From Rhizomucor pusillus (taxonomy: Eukaryota; Mucoromycota; Mucoromycetes; Mucorales; Lichtheimiaceae), in NCBI GenBank assembly GCA_900175165.2, contig FWWN02000647.1:1-21801 (forward strand): DNA of 21,801 nucleotides. The letters run 5' to 3'. A program made the translations under genes and the position numbers. Below are positions 9,809 to 20,904 of this stretch, one piece after another. Under the pieces are notes generated by a model that made no database searches, had not been told where the DNA came from, and saw only the letters and a program-made list of their open reading frames with translations. The stretch's first letter is position 1. Each line of letters opens with the position of its first letter.

Positions 9809-12204
9809 ATGGTTAACCCAATAAGTTCAGCGACGTTGTTGCTGCTGGCAGCAACCACAACAACATTGGTATCGGCCGCACCTCCACCTCTTCTGCGGGC
9901 GGGTGGCGGAACTCCAGCTGGCATGAACGGTCCTGCTGCGTTACCCCGCAACAACTTTGGACCGGAAACCCGACGCTCATACCACAGCAGCAGCAACAAA
10001 GACCAAAATGTGTGGATCCATGATGGTACCTCCTTTGGTAACGGCGACCCTGTGGAGGCTGCCACTGCGTACGCTCAATCCCACCTGACCTCAAGCGATT
10101 TCGTGGTAAAATCGGCTTACACAAGTGATCTCAGCGGTGCTACGCACATTTATCTGCGCCAGAAAGTCAACAATCTTGAAGTCGTCAATGGCAACATGAA
10201 CATTAACATTGATAAGCATGGTCGATTGCTCTCTTACGGTGACTCATTTGCTGCAACCAAAGCTCCAAAAGGGTGGCATGGTTTTATGAGCGTAAGAATA
10301 TTGCATCGTTTATATATCTCTCGTTGGATCTAAACATTCTTTCTATTGTATCCAAAAGAAGGAGGATAAAGGTTTGCAAATCATTTTATCGTCGTTCTCG
10401 CAAGTTTTCTTCAACGCGGAACAGCAGTACAAGTTTGCGCAAGCACGTGAGCCGGTCATTGCCCCTGAAGATGCCATCCTTTCGCTGCTTGCATTTGTGC
10501 AACCTGGCCCTGTCGATCCTGCATTGTGGGCGCCTGTTGCGTCGTTCAAGCAGCAGCGAGACGACACTTCACCGATATTTGCCTTTGAAAACGTTCCCCA
10601 CGCGCTTTCGCCTGTCACTGCGCGGCAGGCTTACATGCAAACAGAAAACGAGGAACTTTTATTGATATGGGATATTGAGATTGAGATGCGAGATCACTGG
10701 TACAGCGCCTACGTGAACGCTCACGATGGAACACTTGTTGGCCTCGTGGACTGGGTGGCCGATGCTTCGGACGTGTACTACAATGTGATCCCGTTTGGGT
10801 TCAATGATCCATCTGATACGCCGCAGCAAATGGTGTACAATCCTTACGACGCATTCGCTAGCCCGGAAGGGTGGCACGCGCAGTCGACCGTCTCAGGCCA
10901 CATACAAAACTTTAACGTCACCGTAGGCAACAATGTATACGCACACACCAATCCAGACGGCGGGTACGGCTGGGAAGACAACTATCGACCTATGGGAAAG
11001 TTATCCGACGAAGGTGACTTGTATTTTGACTACGAAGCTGATTTCGAGAAGAAGCAGCCAAAGGAATACGAGGACGCTGCTGTGACAAACTTGTTTTACT
11101 GGTGCAACATTGCAAGTAGTTGGCTGTTATATTTTTATCACGCCCCCATCCACTAATGCAAAGCTTACATGGTTAGGCACATGATTTGTTTTATCGCTAC
11201 GGTTTCGACGAGAAAGCAGGTTGGTCTTGAAGAGTCTGAAGGATAATATGTTTTTTTTAATAATGATGGAATCTAGGCAATTTTCAACAAGATAATTTGG
11301 GACGCGGTCGCCCAGGAGATGACGGAGGAAATGATGCCGTCGTAGCCAATGCACAGGATGGCTCAGGTAAGAATGGAAAAGATTTGGTTCACAAATAGCT
11401 GCTAATCTCCTAAATGCAGGACGAAATAATGCCAATTTTGCAACACCACCTGATGGCCGGCACGGCAAGATGCGAATGTACGTATGGGACCAGACCGATC
11501 CTATGCGCGACGGGGATTTTGAAAGCGGCATTGTGATCCACGAGTACACGCATGGTGTTTCGAACCGCTTGACAAACGGACCACATGATAGCAACTGCTT
11601 AGGATGGGGCGAGGCAGGTGGTATGGGTGAAGGCTGGGGAGACTTTGTCGCTACAATTATCCGGATGAACGAGAACGATACTCGAAAGTCAGAGTTTGGT
11701 ATGGGCGGCTGGGCAAACGGCGACGATGGCATCCGCAAATACAAGTATTCGACAGACATGAAGACCAATCCAAGCACGTACAAGATAATGGACCGCTTCG
11801 ATTACTGGGGCGTGCATGCCAAGGGCGAAGTATGGGCTGTCATGCTGTACGAAGTATACTGGAATTTGGTTGATGCATATGGTTTTACTCCAGAGTGGTT
11901 CCCTCCTTTGCCAAACATCGATGGAGACATCACAGCAGCTAAGAAGCATATACTGACACACGGTAACACGTTGGCGTTACAGCTGGTCATAGATGGCATG
12001 AAACTGCAGCCGTGCAATCCTTCGTTCGTAGATGCTCGCGATGCAATCCTGGATGCCGATAAGCTCCTCACAGAGGGCGCAAACTACTGCCTAATTTATG
12101 CTGGTTTTGCCAAACGAGGACTCGGAGTTGGTGCCGAACTTGTCAAAGAAGGTTGGCTAGAGCATCGCGAAGAAAGCTTTGATGTTCCCGAAGAATGCAA
12201 ATAG
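9809..12204 (+). CDS. Secreted fungalysin metalloprotease (peptidase family M36)
   Basis: Five exons: 9809-10291, 10359-11111, 11177-11219, 11277-11366, 11420-12204; 717 residues. The enzyme is an extracellular zinc endopeptidase made as a proenzyme. Visible parts: a signal peptide (about 1-23; hydrophobic Leu/Ala/Thr core ending VSAAPP), a fungalysin/thermolysin propeptide (FTP; about 70-160, with [16 protein letters not shown]), and the M36 catalytic domain. Zinc ligands are complete: H497 and H501 in HEYTHG with catalytic E498, and E527 in GGMGEGW, 30 residues after the first His as in characterised fungalysins. Other family blocks are [40 protein letters not shown] and ANFATPPDG. Intron 2 (11112-11176) has a GC donor, chosen because only that joint gives the conserved run through NI-AHDLFY. 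Somewhat longer than the roughly 630-residue Aspergillus enzymes. It converges on SCAI. Confidence 0.96.
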
Positions 12205-12472
12205 AGACGAGTAGTTCGGATTGGCCTACTATGTAATTTTCCGCTACTCGCGTTTTTCTTAATGTTCATCCTTCTTTTTTTTCTATTATGTCTGTATCTT
12301 CCCCAAACAACTCGTGACTTTTGCCATTTGTCTTAAAGCAGTTGAACCATATACGCAAATAAGAATATTTGTTGGCTCGTAACTTGTATATCCATTACAT
12401 ACTTTGCTCCATTGCAGTAAACTACAATTCTTTCTTTTTTCTTTTCCTTCCTTAGCTCCTCCTATTCGACCA
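12205..12472. other. Convergent 3' intergenic region (fungalysin / SCAI)
   Basis: 268 nt between two convergent stop codons, T-rich on the plus strand (runs at about 12271-12282 and 12431-12450). No gene and no canonical AATAAA on either strand. Transcript ends of the two genes must lie close together or overlap. Confidence 0.5.
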
Positions 12473-15198
12473 CTACGACGCCGGTTCCTCTATAGGTAGA
12501 TGGAAGTAAGTCGAGACTTCCGCAGTGAGTGTCAGTTCATGAAGCATGGCAATGATATCTGGCGAGCGATAAATAGTTTCAGGCAAAGCAGGCATGCATG
12601 TCGGGAACATCTATTATAAGTTCACATAAAAGTTGGAGATGCTGTGCCTCATTTAAGTACTATCCCACATTGTTTTTACCTTGTCTTCCTTGAAGGACGT
12701 GTGCCATCGAAGAATGACGCTGCAGAGCGTGAAGCGCACAATAAATGCCCACAAAAATTCGTCCGACATGAAACGTTTCACGTGCACGTCCACGTACGGA
12801 TCTTCCAGGAGAATGTCCCCAATTTTGCCTTCCATCTTTGAAATCAAGTCCACGCACTCGTTCCACTTTTCCTGATCCAAGTTGCCGATATCGGATACTG
12901 AGCAGAATCCAAGCAGAGGTGTGTGCAGGAACAAGGTAAACAGACTGCCTATCTCGCTCCTGTCCTGCACCGAGGACGGGTACTCTGTGGGTGACATGAG
13001 GCACATTAACGGCTGCTCAAAGACACTCGACAGTTGGCCGAATACCGTGCTGTGTGTGCTATCAACGATTAGGAATAACGGCTTTCGGGTATACGGAATG
13101 AGGTCGGCCGGGTATAGCACGTTGACCGAAGACGCTGGGATCGGCGGCCCATATTTGACTGCTGGCATCGCAGTGGTTGCGGCGCCGGTTACACCACCAC
13201 CAGTAGTACTACTTCCGAGCGCTGTTGGCGAATGAGTGGTGGTCGAGACAGCAGTTGTGGGACTCGCAGGAGCTTGCTCAGGAGCTGGGATGTTGGAAGT
13301 GGAGGACGTGCAGGCGGATCCACTGGCTGTCTTCCGCTGGCTCATGGTTACACCTCCAGCGTTGTACCCATTCTCCTTCAAATGTGGGAACTCGCACCCA
13401 TCAGCAGACAAGTACAACAAAACAACTCCGTGGTCTGTGGCATCCTTGAATGCTGTTGATAGATACACTAACAGCTGGCTAAGTGATGGTCGGTACAGTA
13501 AATACTTGTGCGGATTGGGCCGTTGCCGTTGCGGAACGGGTATCGCCGTTGTATCCCCTCCTCCTCCGGCTGCTGAAGAAGCAGACTTTGCTGGAGGCGG
13601 TGCTGCTGCTGGAGGTGGGGGCGCTGCTGCTGTTGCACCGGAGCTCGCGTTGCTTTTACTCGTGGTGGTTGATTCCTCCTTTGCCATAACAGGCGTCGTT
13701 TCTTGCTGGATGCTAAATTGAAGTTCTAGACTTAGCAATATGCGATACATATCCAGTGTCAGTTCTGAAAATTTGATCTGGCTAGCACAATTTCCAACCA
13801 GGATGGCTTCTTGGAGCCTGAGCTGTCTACCACCACTGCCAATAGGTTTGTTGTCTCCATGTATCGATGAAAAGGGGATTGCAAGACGATGGACAGCTGT
13901 CACTGGGGTTCTGTCAGCACTGACAGGCGCCAGCTTCTTCTCGGCTTCCATGAACGTGTTTATCTCATCGAGAACCACATGCCATTCTTTCGCATCTGGG
14001 GGTTTGAAGCTCCTGGTGTACTCATCCACTAATCCTTCAAGCTCGCTGATCAAGATCCGAATATTGTCATCCTTGTTCATCAGCAAGCTAACAACAATGA
14101 AACGTGCATAGTATCGCATCTTTTTGATCATCAGTGCGGGGCTAATCAACGTGCAAGAGATAAGAAAAAATGTCGATCAAATGTCAATTTTTGGCACATG
14201 TCTTACTTTTTGACTTCAAGAATGTCTTTAAAATATTGTCGTTCGTGAATGGCATCGTAAAATACATAGGCTTCGTGCAAGTAGCTTGTGTCGCTTGTTC
14301 TTAAACTTTAAGAAACGTTGCCTTTCGTTAGACTGTCCCTCCTCCCTATCTAGCTGTTTATTGTGCGACATACTAGTAGTGATAGTAGAGCTGTCCAATC
14401 TTGCTTGCAATCTCTCCGACCTCCCATCGCTTGAGCCCGTAGTTGTTTTTATCCTCCAAGACAGGCCTAGATGATCGTCGTTATTACATTACATTATAAT
14501 TATTATCGATATTGCATCATCATCGTTATCAAATTAAGATATCGTCTATCTTTATTTTTTCTTTAATATTCTTTTAAATCGTACCTGTGTGTCTGCTGGA
14601 ACTTCCAAAGCTAACGAAACATCGGTATTAGTGATTTGGGCAGGCTAAGTGGCTGTTCGTTGCATCCACCTTTGTATACACTTCAAACGTCTTTTCAAAG
14701 TACTAGATGTTGTAATGATAAGCTCAGTAATCCCGTCGATACTTATATCTATTCTTTTTTCACTTACTGGTCTCCACTGCCGATGGCTTCCAGTAGGTGG
14801 AAGATCTCTGTTATGCAAATGCGTGAGTAACGACACGCGGCTTTCGACAATAAACGAATTCCTCACCGAAGCCCAGTAAATAAACTCTGGCTCTTTTCTA
14901 ACAAGTACTGAAACTCCTCAACAAGTTTTTGGTTTTGCAATGCTGTCTCATCAGCTGCTGCTGCTGCCGCGGCCGCTGCTGTGTCGACGGTGGTGGACGA
15001 GTTGTTTTCAGCCGAAGAAGCAGACTGCTGCTGCTGCTGTTGTTGTTGCTGTTCATCGCTTACTGTAGTATGTTGCCGCTGTTCTTGGCGGTCGCTCGCA
15101 ACAGATTGCGCATCGGGTGTTTGACGATTATGTATGTTTGCGGTGGCCACGGGATCGGCGGCGGTGGCCTTGTCTGCTGCTGCAGGAACTGGTTCCAT
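12473..15198 (-). CDS. SCAI: SCAI (suppressor of cancer cell invasion) family protein
   Basis: Eight exons in transcription order: 15198-14867, 14807-14768, 14702-14670, 14610-14585, 14466-14374, 14305-14207, 14141-12680, 12610-12473; 2223 nt, 740 residues. In animals SCAI is a nuclear cofactor that restrains MRTF/SRF transcription and takes part in double-strand-break repair with 53BP1; the fungal role is unknown to me. Family blocks appear in order: EEFQYLLEKSQSLFTGLRDLP, YFEKTFEVYTKLWKFQQTHR, NYGLKRW followed by GEIASKIGQLYYHYYLRTS, KKMRYYARFIVVSLL, VGNCASQIKFSELT, RPNPHKYLLYRPSLSQLL, IPYTRKPLFLIVDST, QPLMCLMSP and RSEIGSLFTLFLHTPLLGF. The N-terminus carries poly-Gln and poly-Ala; the middle contains Pro/Ala/Gly and Thr/Ser insertions absent from the compact animal protein. 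Four consecutive exons are 26-93 nt, and their joints are confirmed because every one restores the conserved sequence. Confidence 0.95.
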
Positions 15199-15647
15199 TC
15201 AATTGTCAGCGTCAAATGGACGCTTCAAGCTACGAAAAGGAAATTTCTAATTCACGAATGATTTTTTAAGGCCACATCGAGAACGCTATTTTGCATATTG
15301 CTCTTTCTCACCCACATGCAGCTTGTTCTATCTAACATTTTTCTTCACCTTAGCAGTGCAAAAAATGCGAATATACTTTAATTCATATATATAATAGGGT
15401 TTGACTTGTACGACAAGAGTGAGAAAGGAACAAGATAGGCATAGCATCCGGAGTGCAAAGCATATACAGTAAGGCCATATATCAAACAAGGAAAAAAAAG
15501 AACATATAGCAGAAAAGGGAATGGCAAGGTCGTTTCTCGTGTGTGTGCTGCAACGGGAATGTCAATGGCGGTGATATATATACAAAAGTGTAGAGAGGCA
15601 GAGAGAGGGAGGAAGAATGAAAAAGTTTGCTGGGTATATATAGGGAA
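15199..15647. other. Intergenic: SCAI promoter and 3' flank of Ecl1-like gene
   Basis: 449 nt between two minus-strand genes. No frame of note. Several TATATA-type runs (about 15386-15395, 15574-15581 and 15635-15643) and an A-rich purine stretch at about 15488-15507 on plus. No gene seen. Confidence 0.5.
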
Positions 15648-15999
15648 TTACGGCGTTGCTAGATCGCTGTAGGAAGATGATGATGCATCTGACACAAAGG
15701 ATGACGATAACAGTAGTGAAGAATGCGAGCGTGGTCCGCCTGAGAGTGATCGCCTACGATGATATGACATTTCATATGCAATCGACGAGATCGGAGGAGA
15801 GGATGTTGCAGGGATATTCACTGTTGGTGACTTTGCTGCCTCATTTGCCTGGCACGTCGACGAGCAAAACGACAAGGACTACAGTGAGTCATAGATATGT
15901 GTGAATATTTATATTATGCGTGTATCGTAGGATTCACTGATAAGAACATACATCGTCGAGCAGACGCGTTTCGCAGTACAGGCAAATGTTGAGCTCCAT
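15648..15999 (-). CDS. Ecl1-like small zinc-binding lifespan/stress regulator
   Basis: Two exons, 15999-15952 and 15878-15648, with a 73-nt intron carrying GTATGT and TAG ends; 92 residues. The N-terminus begins MELNICLYCETRLLDD and continues across the joint into SLSFCSSTCQANEAA, giving the pattern C-x2-C ... C-x3-C. This is the signature I know from the fungal Ecl1 family (extender of chronological lifespan), short proteins that bind zinc and promote survival in stationary phase or zinc/sulphur starvation. The rest is Ser-rich and probably disordered, with a basic HRRRSLSGGPR segment that could be a phosphosite. A TATATAAG box lies about 115 nt upstream. The family call rests on this motif only; other small fungal CxxC...CxxxC proteins exist. 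The downstream exon alone would be a meaningless frame, so the joint is well supported. Confidence 0.72.
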
Positions 16000-16114
16000 G
16001 GTTTGAAGAGGGAGAAAGAGAAAGGGAAGATTAGGTTAGAGTTGTTACTAGTACAGGAAAGAAGAGAGGGTGCTTCAGCAGCAAGGCGTAGATGGCAGCA
16101 CCCCACACCACGCC

Positions 16115-16122
16115 CTTATATA
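16115..16122 (-). promoter_or_regulatory. TATA box of the Ecl1-like gene
   Basis: TATATAAG read on the minus strand, 116 nt before the ATG at 15999 and followed by a G-rich segment. Well placed for a core promoter. No other TATA-like run closer to the start. Confidence 0.5.
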
Positions 16123-16387
16123 CGGTTGATTCCCAACCGATACCGGATTTGGAAGGTGTCACTTTCGATTTTCACTCGCTCGTGGCAAGTGCCGTGGTGG
16201 TGAGTCAGTGCCGAGAGAGAGAGGGGAACCATCATCCACCACCCAACTCGCAGTGTTTCATTTCCGACTCCTCCTCCCCATCTGCTGCCCTGTACAATCA
16301 ATAATTCCAGGAACATTTTGTGTAAACTCACGAAAAAATCGAGTTTATCAACCAAGGAAAAAAAGACAGATCCCGTCTTTATTAAAA

Positions 16388-17474
16388 CTAGTCGTCGCTG
16401 TGGAGGATGCCAAAAATGAATAGTACAGAAGTAATACATGCGATGCCGAAAGCGAGACCCATTGGTTTCAGCGTCTTGCCTGCATCGTAAAAGCAGTAAG
16501 GACATTGCGTTCCTGCAACACAAAGTCAGCCGACCATTATCTATCTTTTTTTTTTTCTTCTTTCTTTCATAGTTTTCTTTACCAGTCGCAGAAATATTCG
16601 AATATCCTTCCAGTGAATAAAATGCGATCGTCAAACTTGTCTGTGGACTCAGCCAGCCGGGCGATGCAACTGCAGAGATACCGCGCTGATCGTACAGTTG
16701 CACCTGATAGTATCCATTCATGAGCGGTGTAGCGGCCGGCACGTTGGACAGCTGCCAAAGTGCGCTGGTTGCTCCGCCTTCGAGAACAGTGATAGTGTAA
16801 GTTGCTGACTGCGGACCCACAGCGGCCAAAGTCAGGTTCACTGGCCGCACAAGGACTGACTGGAATTCCCAGATGAATGTGACATTCTCCTTGGGATCAA
16901 TTCGGTACAGCGGGGACACCGACTGGCCCGCCTTGACGCTCGGGGAGATAAAGCTGACACTGCCGGGATAAATAGTGTTGCCGTAACTGGCTGAAGTTGG
17001 TAACGACGCGAGCGGGTTGCTGGATGCATTGTTGTTTCCACCAGCCGTCGCTGACTGAGGTGCAGTGTTCACAGACTGGCCGGAGGAGGCAGGTGCGTTT
17101 GTAGCTGCTGGGCTGCTGGCAGCGGGGGCAGCGGATGAGGATGATGCGGCTGGTGCGGCTGCTTGCGAAGATGATTGTTGCGGTGCTTGTGCTATCGTTG
17201 CAGTAGACGATAAAAACGTGTTATTTATCAGTTTGGGATGAATCAACGACTAGTTCATTATGCATATATATTACCTTGGGGAACTAGATAACAACAATGA
17301 GAGATCAGTCTGTCAGCCACCGAGCATACACATCCAACAAGAATAAAAATAAAAAAGGCATCAGGGGTACTTGCCTCTTTTCGCTAATGATACAATCTCG
17401 GCGGAGGCATGCTGGTTTGCAAGAAGGGATATGGAAAGGGTATACAGTAGTGCCAACCACAGAATGCGGTTCAT
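16388..17474 (-). CDS. Secretory-pathway Ser/Ala-rich single-pass membrane protein (DUF7137-like)
   Basis: Exon 1 at 17474-17371 starts MNRILWLALLYTLSISLLAN, a clean signal peptide, and ends after a KRG. The main exon runs from about 17250-17190 to 16583, and the last exon is 16512-16388 (70-nt intron). After the signal come a long Ser/Ala/Pro/Gln linker, likely O-glycosylated; a folded beta-rich domain (about SYGNTIYPGSVSFISPS through IDPKENVTFIWEFQS and YYQVQLYDQRGISA to GWLSPQTSLTIAFYSLEGY); a C-x2-C (GTQCPYC); and one hydrophobic C-terminal segment, LAFGIACITSVLFIFGI, with a short acidic tail. Predicted plan: N-terminus outside or luminal, anchored in plasma membrane or cell-wall-facing membrane. 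I associate the domain with fungal DUF7137 proteins; molecular role unknown. The joint between exon 1 (phase 2) and the main exon is unresolved: the nearest acceptor, at 17251, gives the wrong phase, so a small extra exon or different donor is needed. Confidence 0.75.
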
Positions 17475-17794
17475 CTTTTGTTGTCGCAAAGAACGGAAAC
17501 GAGAAAAAGAAAGAAAAACAAAATACTTGGCCGACTTTGGAGCACAACTCTATTTTCGGCAATCTCGCACAACCGTCTCTTTTTTTAGCGGAGCTTTTCA
17601 AATCAAGTATGTCAAATATTACTTAAGTTTACTTTTTGGAAAGAAAGGGAAGCAGAAAAAAGAGAGTGAGAGAGAGAAAAAAGAATCTATACATCGTCTA
17701 TCTACAGCATGCGAAAGGAAAAGGGTGAAAGAAATAACAGAAAAGGAATAACGTGTGAAAAGAACAAGAGAAAACAACAAGAGGAAGAGCGTGC
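17475..17794. other. Intergenic polypurine/polypyrimidine region
   Basis: 320 nt between MEF1's stop and the start of the signal-peptide protein, both on minus. The plus strand is very purine-rich (about 17497-17520 and 17638-17690), so the minus strand is CT-rich just upstream of the 17474 start, as in many fungal core promoters. Also holds the MEF1 3' UTR. No gene seen. Confidence 0.5.
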
Positions 17795-20263
17795 TTATTT
17801 CTTAGCAGCGGCTTCCTTCTTCTTGTATTCCTTGATCAATTCTTCCTGGACGTGGGACGGAACGGGTTGATGTTCCTTGTACTCCATGGTGAATTCACCT
17901 TTGCCCTGGGTAGCGGAACGCAACTCCGTCGAGTAACCAAACATATCGTTCAGCGGGACATCAGCGATAACGTTGAAGAAGTCTTCCTGTACATCAGTGT
18001 CGACAATGGTTCCCTTGCGCTTGTTTAATCCACCGATCACGGTACCCTGGAATTCAACGGGCGCAGTGATAGAGACGTTCATGATAGGCTCCAAAATAGT
18101 AGGGCGGGCCTTGGCAAATGCCTCCTGGAAAGCAGCACGAGTGGCGATACGGAAAGCCATTTCGCTAGAGTCGACAGAGTGTGCAGCACCGTCTTCGAGG
18201 ATCATCTTGACACCGTTGACAGGGTGACCAATAAGAGGACCCTTCTCCAAAGCATCCAAAAAGCCCTTTTCACAGGCAGGAATGAAGTTCGTAGGAATGT
18301 TGCCACCGACAACACGGTTCTCGAATCCGACGTCCTTGCCAGTTTCGGGATCGGTCTGCATGGGTTCGATGGTACCAATAACACGACCAAACTGACCAGC
18401 ACCGCCAGACTGCTTCTTGTGAGTGTAGTTGAACTTGGCGGGTTGCGTCAGAGTCTCACGGAAGGCAACGCGGGGCTTACCGGTGGTGCACTCGACATTG
18501 TATTCACGCTTCATACGTTCGACATATATTTGCAAGTGAAGTTCACCCATACCGGAAATAATAGTCTCCTTGCTTTCGCTGTCAACGTGGACACGGAAAG
18601 TAGGATCTTCCTTTTGGAAACGGTTAAGAGCTTTGGAGAAGTTGGGAGTTTCACGGCCGACAGGGTTGATAGACAGCGAAATGACGGGTTCGGGAACATA
18701 CATTGAAGTCATGGTGTATTGCAAGGAGCCGTCAGTGAAGGTGTCACCGCTAGCACAGTCAACACCGAACATGGCGCCAATTTCACCAGCACCGAGTTCG
18801 TCAACATCTTCCATATCAGAGGCGTGCATACGAACCAAGCGAGGAACCTTGATCTTCTTGCCAGTCTTGACGTTGGTGATGAAAGAACCTCTCTTGAGAG
18901 TACCCTGGTAAATTCTCATGTATGTCAACTGACCATAGCGACCTTCTTCAAGCTTGAAAGCGAGACCGACGAAAGGATTAGTAGAGAAAGGAGCGAGGTT
19001 CACCGGCTTCTCGTTATCCTTGATATCCAAAGCAGTGTTGGTAACCTGAGTAGGATCGGGCAAATAATTGACGATAGCATCCAACAAAGGTTGCACAGCC
19101 ATGTTCTTGTAAGCGGAGCCCATCAAGACAGGAGTGAACTTGAGATTGATGGTAGCGTCACGAATCGCCTTTGTGAACTGCTCAGCAGTGGGGATTTCCT
19201 CGTTCAAGTAAACGTCCGCAATTTCGTCGTTAACATCAGCAAGTTGTTCGATCAATTCTTGACGCTTTTCAGTGGCAAGTTCCATCAATTCAGCAGGAAT
19301 TTCCTTTTCAAGGATCTTTTCTCTGTTTGAAACTGAGTAATCCATATCTATTTCGTCACTGCCCTTAAGTAAAACTTACCCAAATTCACCATCGTTGTAA
19401 AGAGCCTTCCATTTGATCAAATCAACAACACCCTTGAATTGATCTTCAGCACCGATAGGAATTTGTACAGCAGCGGCAGGAAGCTTCAGCTTTTGTCGAA
19501 GCTGGTCAATAACACGGAACGGGTTTGCACCTGCTCTGTCCATCTTGTTGATGAACGAGATACGAGGTACGTTATAGCGTCGCATTTGCCGGTCCACAGT
19601 CATGGTTTGAGACTGCACGCCAGATACAGAGCAAAGAATCAAAACAGCACCGTCAAGCACACGAAGCGCTCTTTCGACTTCAATCGTGAAGTCAACGTGT
19701 CCTACGGATACCACATTATATCTCTTGTCCTCAATTAGCTTATTAGATAATTCCATACCAGGAGTATCGATAATGTTGATGTTGTAATCACCCCAGCTGG
19801 CATAGGTAGCAGCCGACTGGATAGTGATACCTTTTTCTCTTTCCAGATCCATAGAGTCCATCTTGGCACCGACACCATCGCGACCACGAACATCGTGGAT
19901 CTCCTTGATGCGGCCGGTATAGAAAAGAATACGTTCGGTACAGGTGGTTTTGCCAGAGTCAATGTGTGCTGAGATACCAATGTTACGAAGTTTGCTCAGA
20001 CGATCCTGTCAGACAAACCGTCAGAAGAAACAATATTTTGCTGGTAAATTTTTATGCTTTTATCTGACAAAGCGCTTGGTACCTACCAAGTCTTTAGGAT
20101 CAGCTTGCTCATTAGTGGTGACAGTAGCAGCGGAAGACTGGAACCGCTTGTTGCAAAGATATATCGGGCCCAAAGACAAGGGCTGGTTCGGCACAGCAGA
20201 CACTGTGCTCCGAAGAGACAGCCTTGCCGGCAGCCCTCCCAGGAGGGAGCGCATGAACGACAT
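17795..20263 (-). CDS. MEF1: Mitochondrial translation elongation factor G (EF-G1mt)
   Basis: Four exons in transcription order: 20263-20087, 20005-19759, 19701-19380, 19322-17795; 2274 nt, 757 residues, the usual MEF1/GFM1 length. It is the GTPase that moves tRNAs and mRNA through the mitochondrial ribosome. The N-terminus is Arg/Leu/Ser-rich without acidic residues ([20 protein letters not shown]), a mitochondrial presequence. GTPase motifs: G1 AHIDSGKTT (about 72-80), G2 region [12 protein letters not shown]3 DTPGH (139-143), G4 NKMD (193-196) and G5 GSA. Domains II-V follow ([67 protein letters not shown]). The third acceptor (19323) was chosen over nearer AGs because it yields [19 protein letters not shown], matching the family's spacing. 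Intron 2 (57 nt) is stop-free and in frame. The ATG at 20263 was preferred; upstream is only a TTG. Confidence 0.97.
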
Positions 20264-20904
20264 TGCAAATGTCAACGAAGAAAAATGGGTAGGTGTCCCT
20301 GGCTGGATTACAGGTTTTTGACTTCAATTTCGCGGTCACAAAAGGAACTTAATTTTGGTCGATATGTAAAAAATAATTGAGAAGGCTGTCATCAAGGCTG
20401 ACGATGGCGGTTCATCTTGGTCAAAGCGATGAGAGAGTAAACTTCGCTAGCTGAGATACTCTGCAAATTCGTACTGTTTGCTACAAGGGGCTACTACAGT
20501 TTCAATTAGACTGGATACGTATTGTTTTCTGTACTATTATGTCGATATGGAAAGTCCACTGGCAGTATGTCTTCGATGATGCTCCTTCTCTTCTGTTTGC
20601 CATTGCAGCTGAAGCGATTGCCGCCTTCCTTCGCATTGCTAAAGTCATAAACCTTACATAGGTCCCAATTTGTGACTATGTAAATTTAATTTGAGGCTAT
20701 GTTGTCCATCGCCGAATAAACTTCAAGTAGAAATAATGTCTTCAAATGCATAAAAATTGCGCCGGATACTCGTCGCGTGTGCATTTGTGGTTGATGCTTA
20801 AAGACTCGCAGCCTAAACAAAGTTATCCCGAATCAATACCATTAAATTCGACTGAAATATATGGTGAGCTCTCCAGCTTCTGAGTCCATCACCTGCAAGC
20901 CGAG

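Noticed and set aside
13225..14111. Plus-strand frames of up to 161 codons opposite SCAI
   Set aside because: Shadows of the SCAI low-complexity exon (Ala/Pro/Gly repeats read on the other strand as Leu/Gly/Ala/Val runs).
14863..15198. Poly-Gln/poly-Ala codon repeats as a microsatellite locus
   Set aside because: The repeats are in frame within the SCAI N-terminus and codon-mixed; treated as protein low complexity.
18179..19330. Long plus-strand open frames (175 and 203 codons) opposite MEF1
   Set aside because: They are antisense shadows of a highly biased, strongly conserved coding exon; no domains, and all evolutionary signal is on the minus strand.
19335..19379. Nearer acceptors for MEF1 intron 3 (at 19359, 19347 or 19335)
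   Set aside because: They give a 21-nt intron, wrong phase or a non-family insert; the acceptor at 19323 gives exact family spacing before EIPAEL.
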